Source of the DNA: DATAEU01 sp046724395
GTDB lineage: Bacteria; Actinomycetota; UBA4738; HRBIN12
NCBI GenBank assembly: GCA_046724395.1
Contig: JBKOWM010000018.1
Location: 1-50,763 of the forward strand
Direction: 5' to 3'
Length of the DNA stretch: 50,763 bases
Shown: positions 1-8,082 of the stretch, piece by piece
Layout of the letters: the number at the start of each line of letters is the position of its first letter
Numbering within the stretch: the stretch's first letter is position 1
The notes under the pieces: model-generated
The model's database searches: none
Told to the model about the DNA's origin: nothing
What the model saw: only the letters and a program-made list of their open reading frames with translations
Translations under genes and position numbers: made by a program

Positions 1-207
1 GACCCACGCCGTCGCGGCGACGATCGACCCGATCGCCGCGCCGACGGCCGGAAGCCACGCAGCGCCTGCGCGAAGATCCTCCTGCGTGACCCGCGCGGCC
101 GCGCGCCCGAGGGGCACGCGGGTCAGGAAGCTCGTCGCCGCGACGACGCCGGCGTAGGGGGGACGTCGCTCACCACCGCCCGGCTGGCGGCGTTCAGACG
201 CGCGCAT
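1..207 (-). CDS. cobS: Adenosylcobinamide-GDP ribazoletransferase (CobS), N-terminal fragment
   Basis: The first 69 codons of a gene running off the left edge. CobS is a membrane enzyme that joins adenosylcobinamide-GDP to alpha-ribazole, the last ring-assembly step of cobalamin synthesis. The fragment contains a stretch like TSFLTRVPLGR followed by an AGAAWLPAVGA-type segment, which matches the usual CobS N terminus (xFLTRxPV, then GAAWFPxVGxxxG). I chose the ATG at 207 because it is the only good start in this frame; it overlaps the end of cobT by 14 bases, in keeping with the tight operon. The remaining three quarters of the protein lie outside the window. Identification is good from context plus motif, but rests on a short fragment. 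Confidence 0.8.
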   Translation of the reverse strand, partial: MRASERRQPGGGERRPPYAGVVAATSFLTRVPLGRAAARVTQEDLRAGAAWLPAVGAAIGSIVAATAWV

Positions 208-1249
208 TCGTGACGCCCGCGGTCGCGAAGGTTGCCATCTCGTCGAGGAGCGCCAGCGCAGCCCGGACGAGCGGGAGCGCGAGGGCGGCGCCGCTCGCTT
301 CGCCGAGGCGGAGGCCCAGGTCGAGGAGCGGCGAGAGTCCGAGCTCGAGAAGCACCAATGTGTGGGCGGGCTCGGGCGACCGCGTCGCGGCAATCATGGC
401 GTCGACGCACGCCGGGGCGAGGCGCGCGGCGACGAGCGCGGCGGCCGCGACGACCACGCCGTCGAGGACGACCGGGATACGGCCGGCTGCGCATCCGAGC
501 ACCAGACCGGAGAGGACGGCGATCTCGAAGCCGCCGACGCCAGCGAGCACGCCGATGGGATCCGAGGCGTCGACGCGGTTGACGCTCAGGCCGCGGCGGA
601 CGGCCGCGATCTTGCGCGACATCCCGGCGTCGTCCACCCCCGTCCCCCGACCGCAGACACTCTCGGGCTGGACGCGGAGCAACGCGGCGCAGACGGCGGC
701 CGCCGACGTCGTGTTTGCGATCCCCATGTCCCCGACGGCGGCGACGTCGATGCCGTCGCCGATGAGCTCGTCGGCCAGCGCGATGCCAGCCTCCGCTGCG
801 GAGATCGCGTCGGCGTGCGACATCGCGGGACCCCGGGTGAAGTCCGCTGTCCCGGGGCCAAAGCCGAGGCGACGGACGCCGGGGATCGAACCGGCGCCGA
901 CCACGCCCGCATCGACGACGACGAGCCGCGACCCCGACAGCCGCGACAGGACGCAGACGGCCGCGCCGCCGGATGCAAAGGTCCGCAGCATCTGTGCCGT
1001 GACCTCGCCCGGGTACGCGCTCACGTTCTCCGCGGCGACGCCGTGATCGGCCGCGACGACGACGATCGCGGGCATCGGCGGCGACGGCGGTTCCATCCCA
1101 CGGATCGCCGCGATCCTGCTCGCAAGCTCCTCGATCGCGCCGAGGCTTCCGCGCGGCTTCGCCTTGGCGTCGAGCGCGCGCGCCGTTGCCGCGCGCGCCG
1201 CCTCGTCGGCCGGCGAGATCGACGCGATCGTCGCGTGGAGGGCGCTCAT
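194..1249 (-). CDS. cobT: Nicotinate-nucleotide--dimethylbenzimidazole phosphoribosyltransferase (CobT)
   Basis: 351 residues, the usual length. CobT transfers phosphoribose from nicotinate mononucleotide to the lower-ligand base, giving alpha-ribazole phosphate for CobS. Family marks seen: KPRGSLG near residue 28, VVVAADHGVAAE, a GIANTTSAA segment, GRGTGVDD, and near the C terminus LRLGEASGAALALP, which carries the catalytic glutamate of the family. The start at 1249 lies 5 bases after the cobU stop; the open frame extends upstream but that part is an arginine-rich shadow of cobU. No clear Shine-Dalgarno site is visible, so translation is probably coupled to cobU. Confidence 0.95.
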   Translation of the reverse strand: MSALHATIASISPADEAARAATARALDAKAKPRGSLGAIEELASRIAAIRGMEPPSPPMPAIVVVAADHGVAAENVSAYPGEVTAQMLRTFASGGAAVCVLSRLSGSRLVVVDAGVVGAGSIPGVRRLGFGPGTADFTRGPAMSHADAISAAEAGIALADELIGDGIDVAAVGDMGIANTTSAAAVCAALLRVQPESVCGRGTGVDDAGMSRKIAAVRRGLSVNRVDASDPIGVLAGVGGFEIAVLSGLVLGCAAGRIPVVLDGVVVAAAALVAARLAPACVDAMIAATRSPEPAHTLVLLELGLSPLLDLGLRLGEASGAALALPLVRAALALLDEMATFATAGVTNARV

Positions 1250-1254
1250 CGTCG

Positions 1255-1794
1255 TCACGGGATCGGCAGGAGGTCCTCGACGAGGTCGAGGGCCAGCGCG
1301 CGCCCCGCGACGACCAGGAGCGACCGGTCCGCAGCAGAGGCGCAGGCCGCGTTCACCGAGCCGAGGACGTCGCGGTACGCGCGTCCCACCGGGTGCATCG
1401 GCACGAGTCCGAGGCCGACCTCGTTGCTCACGGCGAACGCGGGCCGGGTCCGCGCTTCGAGGCCGTTCGCGACGTCGAGCGCCGCGCGAACGATCGCGAC
1501 CGGGGATAGCCCGGATTCCATCGCGTTCGAGACCCACAGCGACAGGCAGTCGACGACGATCACGTCGTCGTGGCCGGCGGCCTCCACAGCTCGCCCCAGC
1601 TCGAGCGGCTCTTCGATGGTCCTCCACGACGGCGGGCGGGCTTCTCGATGTGCTCGGATGCGTTCGGCCATCTCGTCGTCGCTCGGCTCGGCGGTCGCGA
1701 TCACCGTGACCGGCCCGCCGGCCACCGCGGCGAGTCGCACGGCCAGCGAGGACTTCCCGCTCCGCGCCCCCCCGAGCAGCAACACGAGGGACAT
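1255..1794 (-). CDS. cobU: Adenosylcobinamide kinase / adenosylcobinamide-phosphate guanylyltransferase (CobU)
   Basis: 179 residues. This bifunctional enzyme phosphorylates adenosylcobinamide and then adds GMP, making the substrate of CobS. The N terminus holds the P-loop GGARSGKS, followed by VIVVDCLSLWVSN (the Walker B-like segment) and the SNEVGLGLVP motif that marks the CobU/CobP family. The start ATG at 1794 overlaps the cobO stop in a TGATG arrangement, indicating translational coupling. It lies between cobO and cobT in the riboswitch-led operon. Confidence 0.95.
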   Translation of the reverse strand: MSLVLLLGGARSGKSSLAVRLAAVAGGPVTVIATAEPSDDEMAERIRAHREARPPSWRTIEEPLELGRAVEAAGHDDVIVVDCLSLWVSNAMESGLSPVAIVRAALDVANGLEARTRPAFAVSNEVGLGLVPMHPVGRAYRDVLGSVNAACASAADRSLLVVAGRALALDLVEDLLPIP

Positions 1795-2363
1795 CAGAAG
1801 TCGATCCCCCGCACTGCGGCGACGCCCCGGTCGAACGCGTGCTTGCGATTCACCATGTCGGTGACGGTGTCTGCGGCGGCGATGATTGCCTCCGGCGCGT
1901 CGCGGCCCGTCACGACGATGTTCACGTTGGATGGACGCTCCCGAACCACCCGCACCACCTCGGCGGTGTCGAGCCATCCCCACGTCATCGGATACGTCAC
2001 CTCGTCGAGTACGACGAGCTCGTGCGCGCCGGCGCCGATCGTCCGCACCGCCTCGTCCCAAGCCCGGCGAGCGGCGGCGACCGAGCTATCGAGATCGTCG
2101 ACGTCCCAGGTGAATCCCTCGCCCGTGGCGAGGAACTCGAGACCCAGACGGCGCGCGATCTCCGCCTCTCCCGTCCGCCAAGCTCCGGACTTCACGAACT
2201 GGATGACGGCGACACGCCAGCCGCGGGCGATCGAGCGAAGCGCCACGCCCATCGCCGACGTCGTCTTGCCCTTGCCGTCGCCCGTCAGGACCAGGACGAG
2301 GGATGCGACGCGCTCGTTCGCCCGGCGTGGTCCTCGGCGTGGTGGATCGCGGCGGCCCGTCAT
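1794..2363 (-). CDS. cobO: Cob(I)yrinic acid a,c-diamide adenosyltransferase (CobO/BtuR type)
   Basis: 189 residues, typical for this cytosolic ATP:corrinoid adenosyltransferase, which installs the upper 5'-deoxyadenosyl ligand on salvaged corrinoids. The P-loop is TGDGKGKTTSAMG near residue 28. Downstream are VIQFVKSGAW, a LVVLDEVTYP segment and NIVVTGRDAP, all typical of the BtuR/CobO/CobP ATPase fold. Its ATG (2363) overlaps the stop of the btuD-like gene in ATGA. Direct coupling to the import ATPase suggests imported corrinoid is adenosylated at once. Confidence 0.95.
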   Translation of the reverse strand: MTGRRDPPRRGPRRANERVASLVLVLTGDGKGKTTSAMGVALRSIARGWRVAVIQFVKSGAWRTGEAEIARRLGLEFLATGEGFTWDVDDLDSSVAAARRAWDEAVRTIGAGAHELVVLDEVTYPMTWGWLDTAEVVRVVRERPSNVNIVVTGRDAPEAIIAAADTVTDMVNRKHAFDRGVAAVRGIDF

Positions 2364-3166
2364 CGAGTGCCGGCCTCCGCAGCGCGTTCGCCGTTCTCGC
2401 CCGCCCGGATCGGCACGACGATCGGCGCGCCGTCGGCGCCTGCGAGGATTCGAACCCGAGCGCCGTAATGCCGCTCGATCACGTCCGGGCGCAGCACGCG
2501 GGCCCTCGAGCCATCGGCGACGATGCGACCGGCGTCGAGCAGGACGAACCGCTTCGCGAACTGCGCGGCGATCGTGAGGTCGTGCATCGCCGAGACGATC
2601 GTCAAACCGTCGGTGGCGCGCAGCGTCGCGACGAGCTCCAGCACATCCTGTTGGTGACCGAGGTCAAGACCCGTCGTCGGCTCGTCGAGGAGCAGGACCG
2701 GCGCCTGCTGCGCGAGCGCGCGCGCCAGAACGACGCGCTGCAGCTCGCCGCCCGAGAGCACGTCGAGGCGGCGACCGGCGGCCCACCGCAGATCCAGGCG
2801 GTCGAGCACCCGTAGGACGACCTCGACGTCTCGACCATGCTCGGCCCCGAACGGCCCGAGATGGGGCGCCCGGCCCAGCAGCACGTAGTCGGCGACGCGC
2901 ATGGCCTCCGGCATGACGGGCTGCTGCGGCACGAGCGCGATCGTCCGCGCGCGCGTCTTGCGGTCGAGCGACTCGAGCGATCGGCCGTCGACGTCAATTC
3001 GACCGGCCCGGGCCACGAGCCCCGCGATGGCGGTGAGCAGCGTCGACTTGCCGGCCCCATTCGGTCCGATGACGCAGACCCACTCTCCGGTCGCGACGGC
3101 CAGACTGACGCCGTCGAGGACGACCCGACGCCCGCGCCGGACGGTCACGTGCTCGACGCGGATCAC
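2360..3166 (-). CDS. btuD: ABC transporter ATPase for cobalamin import (BtuD/FecE type)
   Basis: 268 residues. Walker A GPNGAGKST near residue 33, Q-loop LVPQQPVMPEAM, signature LSGGELQRVV, Walker B VLLLDEPTTGLD and the switch histidine in SAMHDLT are all present, in the arrangement of the FecE/BtuD subclass serving iron-siderophore and B12 importers. The GTG start at 3166 overlaps the permease stop (GTGA). B12 rather than iron is inferred from the riboswitch upstream and the cob genes downstream in the same operon. Confidence 0.93.
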   Translation of the reverse strand: MIRVEHVTVRRGRRVVLDGVSLAVATGEWVCVIGPNGAGKSTLLTAIAGLVARAGRIDVDGRSLESLDRKTRARTIALVPQQPVMPEAMRVADYVLLGRAPHLGPFGAEHGRDVEVVLRVLDRLDLRWAAGRRLDVLSGGELQRVVLARALAQQAPVLLLDEPTTGLDLGHQQDVLELVATLRATDGLTIVSAMHDLTIAAQFAKRFVLLDAGRIVADGSRARVLRPDVIERHYGARVRILAGADGAPIVVPIRAGENGERAAEAGTR

Positions 3167-4239
3167 GAGGCGCCTCGGTCGCTCGCTCGCCGCAGCACGA
3201 CGATGAAGAAGGGCGCACCGACGAAGGCAGTGATCACGCCGATCGGCAGCTCGGCCGGCGCGACGATCGTGCGGGCGACGAGGTCGGCCACGATCATGAA
3301 CGACGCGCCGAACAGAAAGGACAAGGGGATCACGCGCCGGTACCCAGAACCTGCCACCATCCGAACGGCGTGCGGGACGATGAGCCCGACGAAACCGATG
3401 AGGCCGGCCGTCGCGACGGCGGCTGCGGTACCGAGCGATGCGGCGACGACGACGACGGCGCGCAGTCGCGCGGTGTTGAGTCCGAGGCTTTCGGCCTCGA
3501 CGTCGCCGACGGAGATCACGTCGAGCAGCCGCCGCGCGCCGAACAGGATCGCTGTCGCGACCAGGACGTACGGCAGGATGAGAACAACGTCGCTCCAGCC
3601 GGTGGTGACGAGCCGGCCGAGAATCCAGGAGTACACCTGCCGAAGCGTCGCGGTGTTGCGCTGCTGCACGTACGTCTGCACCGCCGTCAGGAACGACGCG
3701 ACGGCGACGCCGGCGAGCACGAGGCTCGTCGTCGTTCGTCCGCCGAGCCTCGAGCGACCGAGCGCGTACGCGAGCGCGACGCCCAGGATCGCCCCGGCGA
3801 AGGCCGCGAACGGCAGCACGATCGAGGAGCCACCGCTCGCCGCGCCGCCGATGACGGCGATCGTCGCCCCGAGGCCGGCGCCGGCGGCCGCGCCGAGGAG
3901 GTACGGGTCGGCGAGCGGGTTGCGAAACACCGCCTGATAGGACGCGCCGGAGATCGAGAGCATCGCCCCGACGAGCCCGCCGAGTACGACGCGGGGCAGG
4001 CGCAGCTGCGCCACGATCGTCGCGTCGCGGGCATCGAGTCCCGAGGAGACGTGAAACAGCGGCAGGCGATCCACCAGCCACCCGAGGACGGCGAGCGGCG
4101 ACATGCGGACGGGGCCGACCAGCAGCCCCGCCATCGTGCAGGCGCCGAGCGTAACGACGCCCGCGACCAGCCACGGCACACTCGTCCCCGCCACGCCGGG
4201 GAGTGCCTGGCGCTCGGCGTGTTCCGCCGTTCGGATCAC
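3163..4239 (-). CDS. btuC: ABC transporter permease for cobalamin import (BtuC/FecCD family)
   Basis: 358 residues with about ten hydrophobic membrane segments. FecCD-family motifs seen: RLPRVVLGGLVGAMLSISG, QAVFRNPLADPYLLG, and GLIGFVGLIVPHAVR with the family's cytoplasmic coupling loop. The GTG at 4239 is chosen as start because it overlaps the btuF stop (GTGA); residues upstream in the open frame are arginine-rich shadow sequence. It forms the membrane channel with the ATPase encoded immediately downstream. Confidence 0.93.
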   Translation of the reverse strand: MIRTAEHAERQALPGVAGTSVPWLVAGVVTLGACTMAGLLVGPVRMSPLAVLGWLVDRLPLFHVSSGLDARDATIVAQLRLPRVVLGGLVGAMLSISGASYQAVFRNPLADPYLLGAAAGAGLGATIAVIGGAASGGSSIVLPFAAFAGAILGVALAYALGRSRLGGRTTTSLVLAGVAVASFLTAVQTYVQQRNTATLRQVYSWILGRLVTTGWSDVVLILPYVLVATAILFGARRLLDVISVGDVEAESLGLNTARLRAVVVVAASLGTAAAVATAGLIGFVGLIVPHAVRMVAGSGYRRVIPLSFLFGASFMIVADLVARTIVAPAELPIGVITAFVGAPFFIVVLRRASDRGAS

Positions 4240-5183
4240 GCCGCCTCCGCGCCCACGCGACGAATCGCGTCGGCGACGGTCCGCATGAAGGCCACGATCC
4301 GGGGACCCCACCGCGAGGCGATATCGTCGTCGAGTTCGACGACGTCGCCGTGGCGAACGGCGGAGATCGCGTCCCATCCGGCTCGTTTCGCCACCGTGTC
4401 CGTCGACTGGCCGCAGCACTTCGTGTCGGCGAGGAAGATCAGGTCTGGGTCGGCGTCGATGATGTACTCGGGCGAAAGCTGCGGATATCCCGAGCCGTCG
4501 TTGTCCGCGGCGTCCGCGATGTTCTCGAGCCCGAGCATCGCGTAGATCTTGCCGATGAACGTCGAGGACGTGACCGAGTAGTACGTGTCGTCGAGCTCGT
4601 GGTAATAGGTGGGATGCCCCGGCAGCAACGCGGTGTCGACGATCTGCGGGATCGCCTCGCGCATCCGGCCCACGACCTTCCGGGCACCCGCCCGGTGATC
4701 GGTCACCGTGCCGAGCTGCAACATCTGCCCGTAGACGTCGGCGAGATCGTCGGCCGCCGGCTCGAGGATCGCCGGAATGGCGAGCCGATCCAGCGCCGTC
4801 GCGACGTCGCCGAGGTCACTAGCGTATACAACGAGGTCGGGGTCGTAGGAGGCGATCGCCTCGGCGTTCGGTTCGTATCCCGACAGCTTGGTCGTCGGGG
4901 CCTCGGGCGGATAGTTCGATTGGTCGTCGACCGCCACGATCTGATCGCCCGCGCCGATCGCGAAAAGCATCTCCGTGGCGGTCGGCGAGAGCGACACGAT
5001 GCGCTCGGGCCGCGCGGGCACCGTGACGTCGCCGTTCGACGCCGCAACGGTCAGCGGGAACCGCGAAGACGCCGACGCGGCATCGGCGCCTCCGTGCGAT
5101 GCGGGTGAGCCGGCCTTACCGCACCCGACGGCGGCGGGGACCAGGCAGACGACGAGCGACACGAGACGAAGCGACCTTCCCAT
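4236..5183 (-). CDS. btuF: Cobalamin-binding lipoprotein, ABC importer substrate-binding protein (BtuF family)
   Basis: 315 residues. A short basic and hydrophobic leader ends in a lipobox (AVGC) near residue 21, so the mature protein should be a lipid-anchored extracytoplasmic receptor. The TroA-fold core follows, with RPERIVSLSPTATEML, a LSGYEPNAEAIASYDPDLVV segment and a late TKCCGQ pair of cysteines. Start ATG 5183 is preceded by a strong AGGAGG site, which is buried in a perfect hairpin (see 5184-5208). First gene of the B12 operon and the direct target of the riboswitch. Confidence 0.92.
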   Translation of the reverse strand: MGRSLRLVSLVVCLVPAAVGCGKAGSPASHGGADAASASSRFPLTVAASNGDVTVPARPERIVSLSPTATEMLFAIGAGDQIVAVDDQSNYPPEAPTTKLSGYEPNAEAIASYDPDLVVYASDLGDVATALDRLAIPAILEPAADDLADVYGQMLQLGTVTDHRAGARKVVGRMREAIPQIVDTALLPGHPTYYHELDDTYYSVTSSTFIGKIYAMLGLENIADAADNDGSGYPQLSPEYIIDADPDLIFLADTKCCGQSTDTVAKRAGWDAISAVRHGDVVELDDDIASRWGPRIVAFMRTVADAIRRVGAEAA

Positions 5184-5208
5184 GCGTCCTCCTCTCCGCG
5201 GAGGACGC
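5184..5208 (-). promoter_or_regulatory. SD-sequestering hairpin in front of btuF
   Basis: On the minus strand the 25 bases just before the btuF ATG fold as GCGTCCTCC, a 7-base loop GCGGAGA, then GGAGGACGC: a perfect 9-bp stem. The GGAGG ribosome binding site lies in the 3' arm, so the stem would block translation initiation. Lying between the cobalamin riboswitch core and the start codon, it is the natural expression platform. Folding is seen directly; its role as the ligand-responsive switch is inference. Confidence 0.8.
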
Positions 5209-5224
5209 GATGGGGATCGCAATC

Positions 5225-5395
5225 ACGTCGGACAAACCGCCCTTCCTCCGAGGACCGTCATTTGCGCCACGAAGGAGGCGACCCGACTCGTCCCCTGGGG
5301 CAGGGGCTTCACGGTTGCGGGACAGCGCCGGATTCGGAACCGGACTTCGCTAGTCTCCGTAGCCCTCGGACCACGTCCGAGTGAGCGATGTGTAC
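5225..5395 (-). promoter_or_regulatory. Cobalamin riboswitch
   Basis: Read on the minus strand, the leader of btuF contains the conserved adenosylcobalamin aptamer core: GCGAAGTCCGGTTCCGAATC, then CCGGCGCTGTCCCGC, AACCGTGAAG, and about 15 bases later GACGAGTCGGGTCGCC. These match the Rfam-type consensus order (GAAxxCGGTGxGAATCCGG, CxGxCCCGCAACTGTxA, GAGTCxGGxxxCxCGCC). The boundaries are approximate. The downstream genes are B12 transport and assembly genes, exactly the expected regulon. Confidence 0.9.
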
Positions 5396-5434
5396 CACCG
5401 GGGGCACCGGCCCGCAACTTCGAGGGTGTCGGCG

Positions 5435-5836
5435 CTATGCGGCCGAGCTCATCCCCGTCCCGCCCATCGTGGTGTCGTCCGGACGGCCGCCCCAATCCAT
5501 GGTGCCATCACCGCGCCGCTTCATCCACGCCCAGGCACCGCCGGCCAGCAGCATAAGAAACATGAACCAACGACCCTTGTGCGACCGCTCGTCGTCGGTC
5601 GCGACCTCGGTCTCGTCGCGATGACTCTCCAGGAGGGAAAGGATCCGCTCGTGATCGGCCCGAGACTCCTCCATGGCCTCCTTGAGGGTCCGGTTCTCGG
5701 TCCGAAGCCGCTCGTTCTCCTCGGCGGCCTTGTCCAGTCGCATCGTGAGCGCACGGTCCTTCATCTGATGGCTCATCGCCTCGGCGCGATTCCGCGCGCT
5801 GCGGCCCATCCATTTCATCGTGTCCGTCAACGCCAT
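5435..5836 (-). CDS. Small coiled-coil protein with one C-terminal membrane segment
   Basis: 133 residues, not matched to a named family. Residues about 20-75 are charged heptad-like sequence (KAAEENERLRTENRTLKEAM), predicted coiled coil; a single hydrophobic segment WFMFLMLLAGGAWAWM follows near residue 95, then a Gly/Asp/Met-rich tail. Start ATG 5836 has a good GGGAGGTG site 6-7 bases upstream; the frame extends further but without such a site. It is divergent from the two-component system at 6032. Could be an envelope-stress or scaffold protein; no function is assigned. Confidence 0.7.
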   Translation of the reverse strand: MALTDTMKWMGRSARNRAEAMSHQMKDRALTMRLDKAAEENERLRTENRTLKEAMEESRADHERILSLLESHRDETEVATDDERSHKGRWFMFLMLLAGGAWAWMKRRGDGTMDWGGRPDDTTMGGTGMSSAA

Positions 5837-6031
5837 CGGGCACCTCCCCGCCCTCGTGGCCAGCCCTGTTGGCCAGCCCTGTCGCCGCCTCCCGACGGGG
5901 TCGAGCCCCGACCGTCGGTCGATGTCCACACATTACCCCGGCGAGCCTGCGACGGAACCCGGTCCTTCCGCGCGCGTCCGATCGCCACGTCCGCTCATCC
6001 CCCTCTCAGCGGGCTGAGCCACACTGGTGCC

Positions 6032-6709
6032 GTGAACGTCTTGGTCGTAGACGACGAGCCCGCCGTTCGTGACGCGCTCGAGCGCGCGCTTCGCGCCGAG
6101 GGATACCGCGTCGCGACGGCCGGGGACGGCCAGGCTGCGCTCGAGCGGATCTTCGAGGACCATCCCGACCTCGTCGTGCTCGACGTTCTCATGCCGGTGA
6201 TGGACGGTCTCGAGGCGTCCCGCGCGCTTCGGGCGGCCGGCGACCGGACGCCGATCCTCATTCTCACGGCCAGGGACGCAGTCGCCGATCGCGTTGAGGG
6301 ACTCGACGCGGGAGCCGACGACTATCTCGTCAAGCCGTTCGCCCTGGACGAGCTCCTCGCGCGCATCCGGGCGCTCCTTCGGCGGACGACTCCCGCCGCC
6401 GGAGACAGGCCCCTTGGATTCGCCGACCTCGAGCTGGATCCAGTGACGCGCGACGTTCGGCGTGGCGACCGTTCGATCGAGCTGACGCGCACCGAGTTCC
6501 TCTTGCTCGAGCTCTTCCTGATGAACCCGCGGCGCGTGCTGACTCGCGAGGTGATCTTCGACCGCGTCTGGGGGTACGACTTCGGACCGTCGTCGAACGC
6601 GCTCGAGGTGTACATCGGCTATCTGCGACGCAAGACCGAGGCGGCGGACGAGCCGCGCTTGATCCAGACGGTCCGCGGCGTCGGCTACGTACTGCGAGAG
6701 CCACGATGA
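6032..6709 (+). CDS. OmpR-family response regulator (MprA/TcrX-like)
   Basis: 225 residues. The receiver domain starts VNVLVVDDEPAVRD; the phosphoacceptor is Asp51 in VVLDVLMPVMDG, with the conserved Thr in ILTARD and Lys in DDYLVKPF. A winged-helix effector domain (residues about 128-222) ends in IQTVRGVGYVLREP, typical of OmpR/PhoB. The GTG at 6032 is chosen since the receiver domain begins immediately there. The stop overlaps the kinase start (ATGA), so the pair is an operon and cognate partner is clear; the signal is unknown. Confidence 0.93.
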   Translation: MNVLVVDDEPAVRDALERALRAEGYRVATAGDGQAALERIFEDHPDLVVLDVLMPVMDGLEASRALRAAGDRTPILILTARDAVADRVEGLDAGADDYLVKPFALDELLARIRALLRRTTPAAGDRPLGFADLELDPVTRDVRRGDRSIELTRTEFLLLELFLMNPRRVLTREVIFDRVWGYDFGPSSNALEVYIGYLRRKTEAADEPRLIQTVRGVGYVLREPR

Positions 6710-8067
6710 CGTTGCGACGCCGTCTCACCGTCGCGTCCGCGGCTGCCGTGGCGCTGGCGATCGCCGTTTCGTCGGTGGTGTTCTTCGTCGCCGTCCACTC
6801 GCAGCTTCGCGATCAGGTCGATCGCTCGCTCCGTGAGCAGGCGCCGGCGATCTCGGCGATGTTGACGGGCGCGCCGGCGCCGCCGAATCAAGCGGACGAG
6901 CTGCCGCCCTTCGTCGGCTCTGCGAGCCAGACGGTCGTCTACTGGGAACTTCGCACCCCATCGGGGCAGATCCTCGTCTCGCGCTACTCGCCGCGTCTCG
7001 GTCTCCCTGTGCTGCCCGCACACGGGGCCGCGGTCTTCCGCGACCAGACCGTAGACGGAACGCACTTCCGAACGTACACGGTCCCGCTCGGCGACGGGTA
7101 CACCCTGCTGCTCGCGCGTCCGATGGGTGAGATCGACGCCGCACTCGGTCGCCTGGCCCTGCTGTTGTTCGGCATCGCCGCGATCGGCACCGGGACCGCG
7201 ATCGCCGTCGGAACGTTCGTCACCAGGACGGTCGTTGCCCCGGTGACGAGGCTGACGGAGACCGCCGAGCGAATCTCGGCAACGGGCGATCTGTCGTATC
7301 GAATCGACGTGCCGTCGACGACCGACGAGCTGTCCCGCCTGGCCCGCACGTTCAACACGATGCTCGAGGCGCTCGAGGGATCGCTCGCACAGCAGCGACG
7401 TCTCGTCGCCGACGCCTCGCACGAGCTCCGCACGCCCATCACGAGCGTCCGCACGAACATCGATCTGCTGGTCAGTGGACGCGTCAGCGATCCGCTCGAA
7501 CTGGAGCGCCTCGTAGCGGACGTCCGCGCGCAGCTCGAGGAGCTTTCCACCCTCGTCGGAGATCTGGTCGATCTGGCGCGCGGCGGGGAGCCGCTCGCAG
7601 TTCGCGAGCCCGTCCGCTTGCACGTGCTGACCGAGGATGCGCTCGAGCGCGCCCGTCGCCTCTGGCCCGCCGTCGAGTTCGAAGCCTCGCTCGAGCCGAC
7701 CGTCGTGATCGGCGACCCGTCGTTGCTGGATCGCGCCGTCTCCAACCTGCTCGACAACGCGGCCAAGTACGCAGGAGCAAGCGGGTGTGTGGAGATCGAA
7801 GTGCGGGACGGCGTGGTATGCGTCCGCGATCACGGGGGCGGCTTCGACGACGCCGATCTGCCGCGGGTGTTCGATCGGTTTTATCGCGCCACCGGCGCGC
7901 GGGGAACGCCGGGATCGGGGCTCGGGCTCGCGATCGTGCGACAGGTGGTCGAGGCGCACGGCGGGCGCGTCGCCGCCGAGAACGCGCCCGACGGCGGGGC
8001 CGTCGTCCGGCTCGAGATCCCGGTCTCGGCCGCGGCGGAGACCTCCGGCGCGAACGCATCCCCGTGA
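6706..8067 (+). CDS. Sensor histidine kinase (MprB/TcrY-like)
   Basis: 453 residues. Layout: TM1 (about 10-30), an extracytoplasmic sensor of about 115 residues, TM2 (about 146-168), a HAMP linker (VTRLTETAERISATGD), and a HisKA domain with phosphoacceptor His239 in DASHELRTPITS. The HATPase_c domain has the N box NLLDNAAKYAG, G1 VRDHGGGFDD, F box VFDRFYRA and G2 GSGLGLAIV. Complete and coupled to the regulator just upstream by a 4-base overlap. It probably autophosphorylates and phosphorylates Asp51 of that regulator. Confidence 0.93.
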   Translation: MTLRRRLTVASAAAVALAIAVSSVVFFVAVHSQLRDQVDRSLREQAPAISAMLTGAPAPPNQADELPPFVGSASQTVVYWELRTPSGQILVSRYSPRLGLPVLPAHGAAVFRDQTVDGTHFRTYTVPLGDGYTLLLARPMGEIDAALGRLALLLFGIAAIGTGTAIAVGTFVTRTVVAPVTRLTETAERISATGDLSYRIDVPSTTDELSRLARTFNTMLEALEGSLAQQRRLVADASHELRTPITSVRTNIDLLVSGRVSDPLELERLVADVRAQLEELSTLVGDLVDLARGGEPLAVREPVRLHVLTEDALERARRLWPAVEFEASLEPTVVIGDPSLLDRAVSNLLDNAAKYAGASGCVEIEVRDGVVCVRDHGGGFDDADLPRVFDRFYRATGARGTPGSGLGLAIVRQVVEAHGGRVAAENAPDGGAVVRLEIPVSAAAETSGANASP

Positions 8068-8082
8068 CGGCGGCCGCGTTCC

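Noticed and set aside
2448..2464. A stretch resembling a tRNA T-arm (GGATTCGAACCC)
   Set aside because: It lies inside the btuD coding sequence, and no acceptor or anticodon stem can be built around it.
2360..4174. A 604-codon open frame covering two genes on the minus strand
   Set aside because: Only its last 268 codons are the ABC ATPase; the first part is an arginine-rich shadow of the permease gene in another frame.
5381..6031. A long upstream extension of the response regulator frame
   Set aside because: The receiver domain starts at 6032; the upstream part is antisense to the coiled-coil gene and lacks protein-like pattern.
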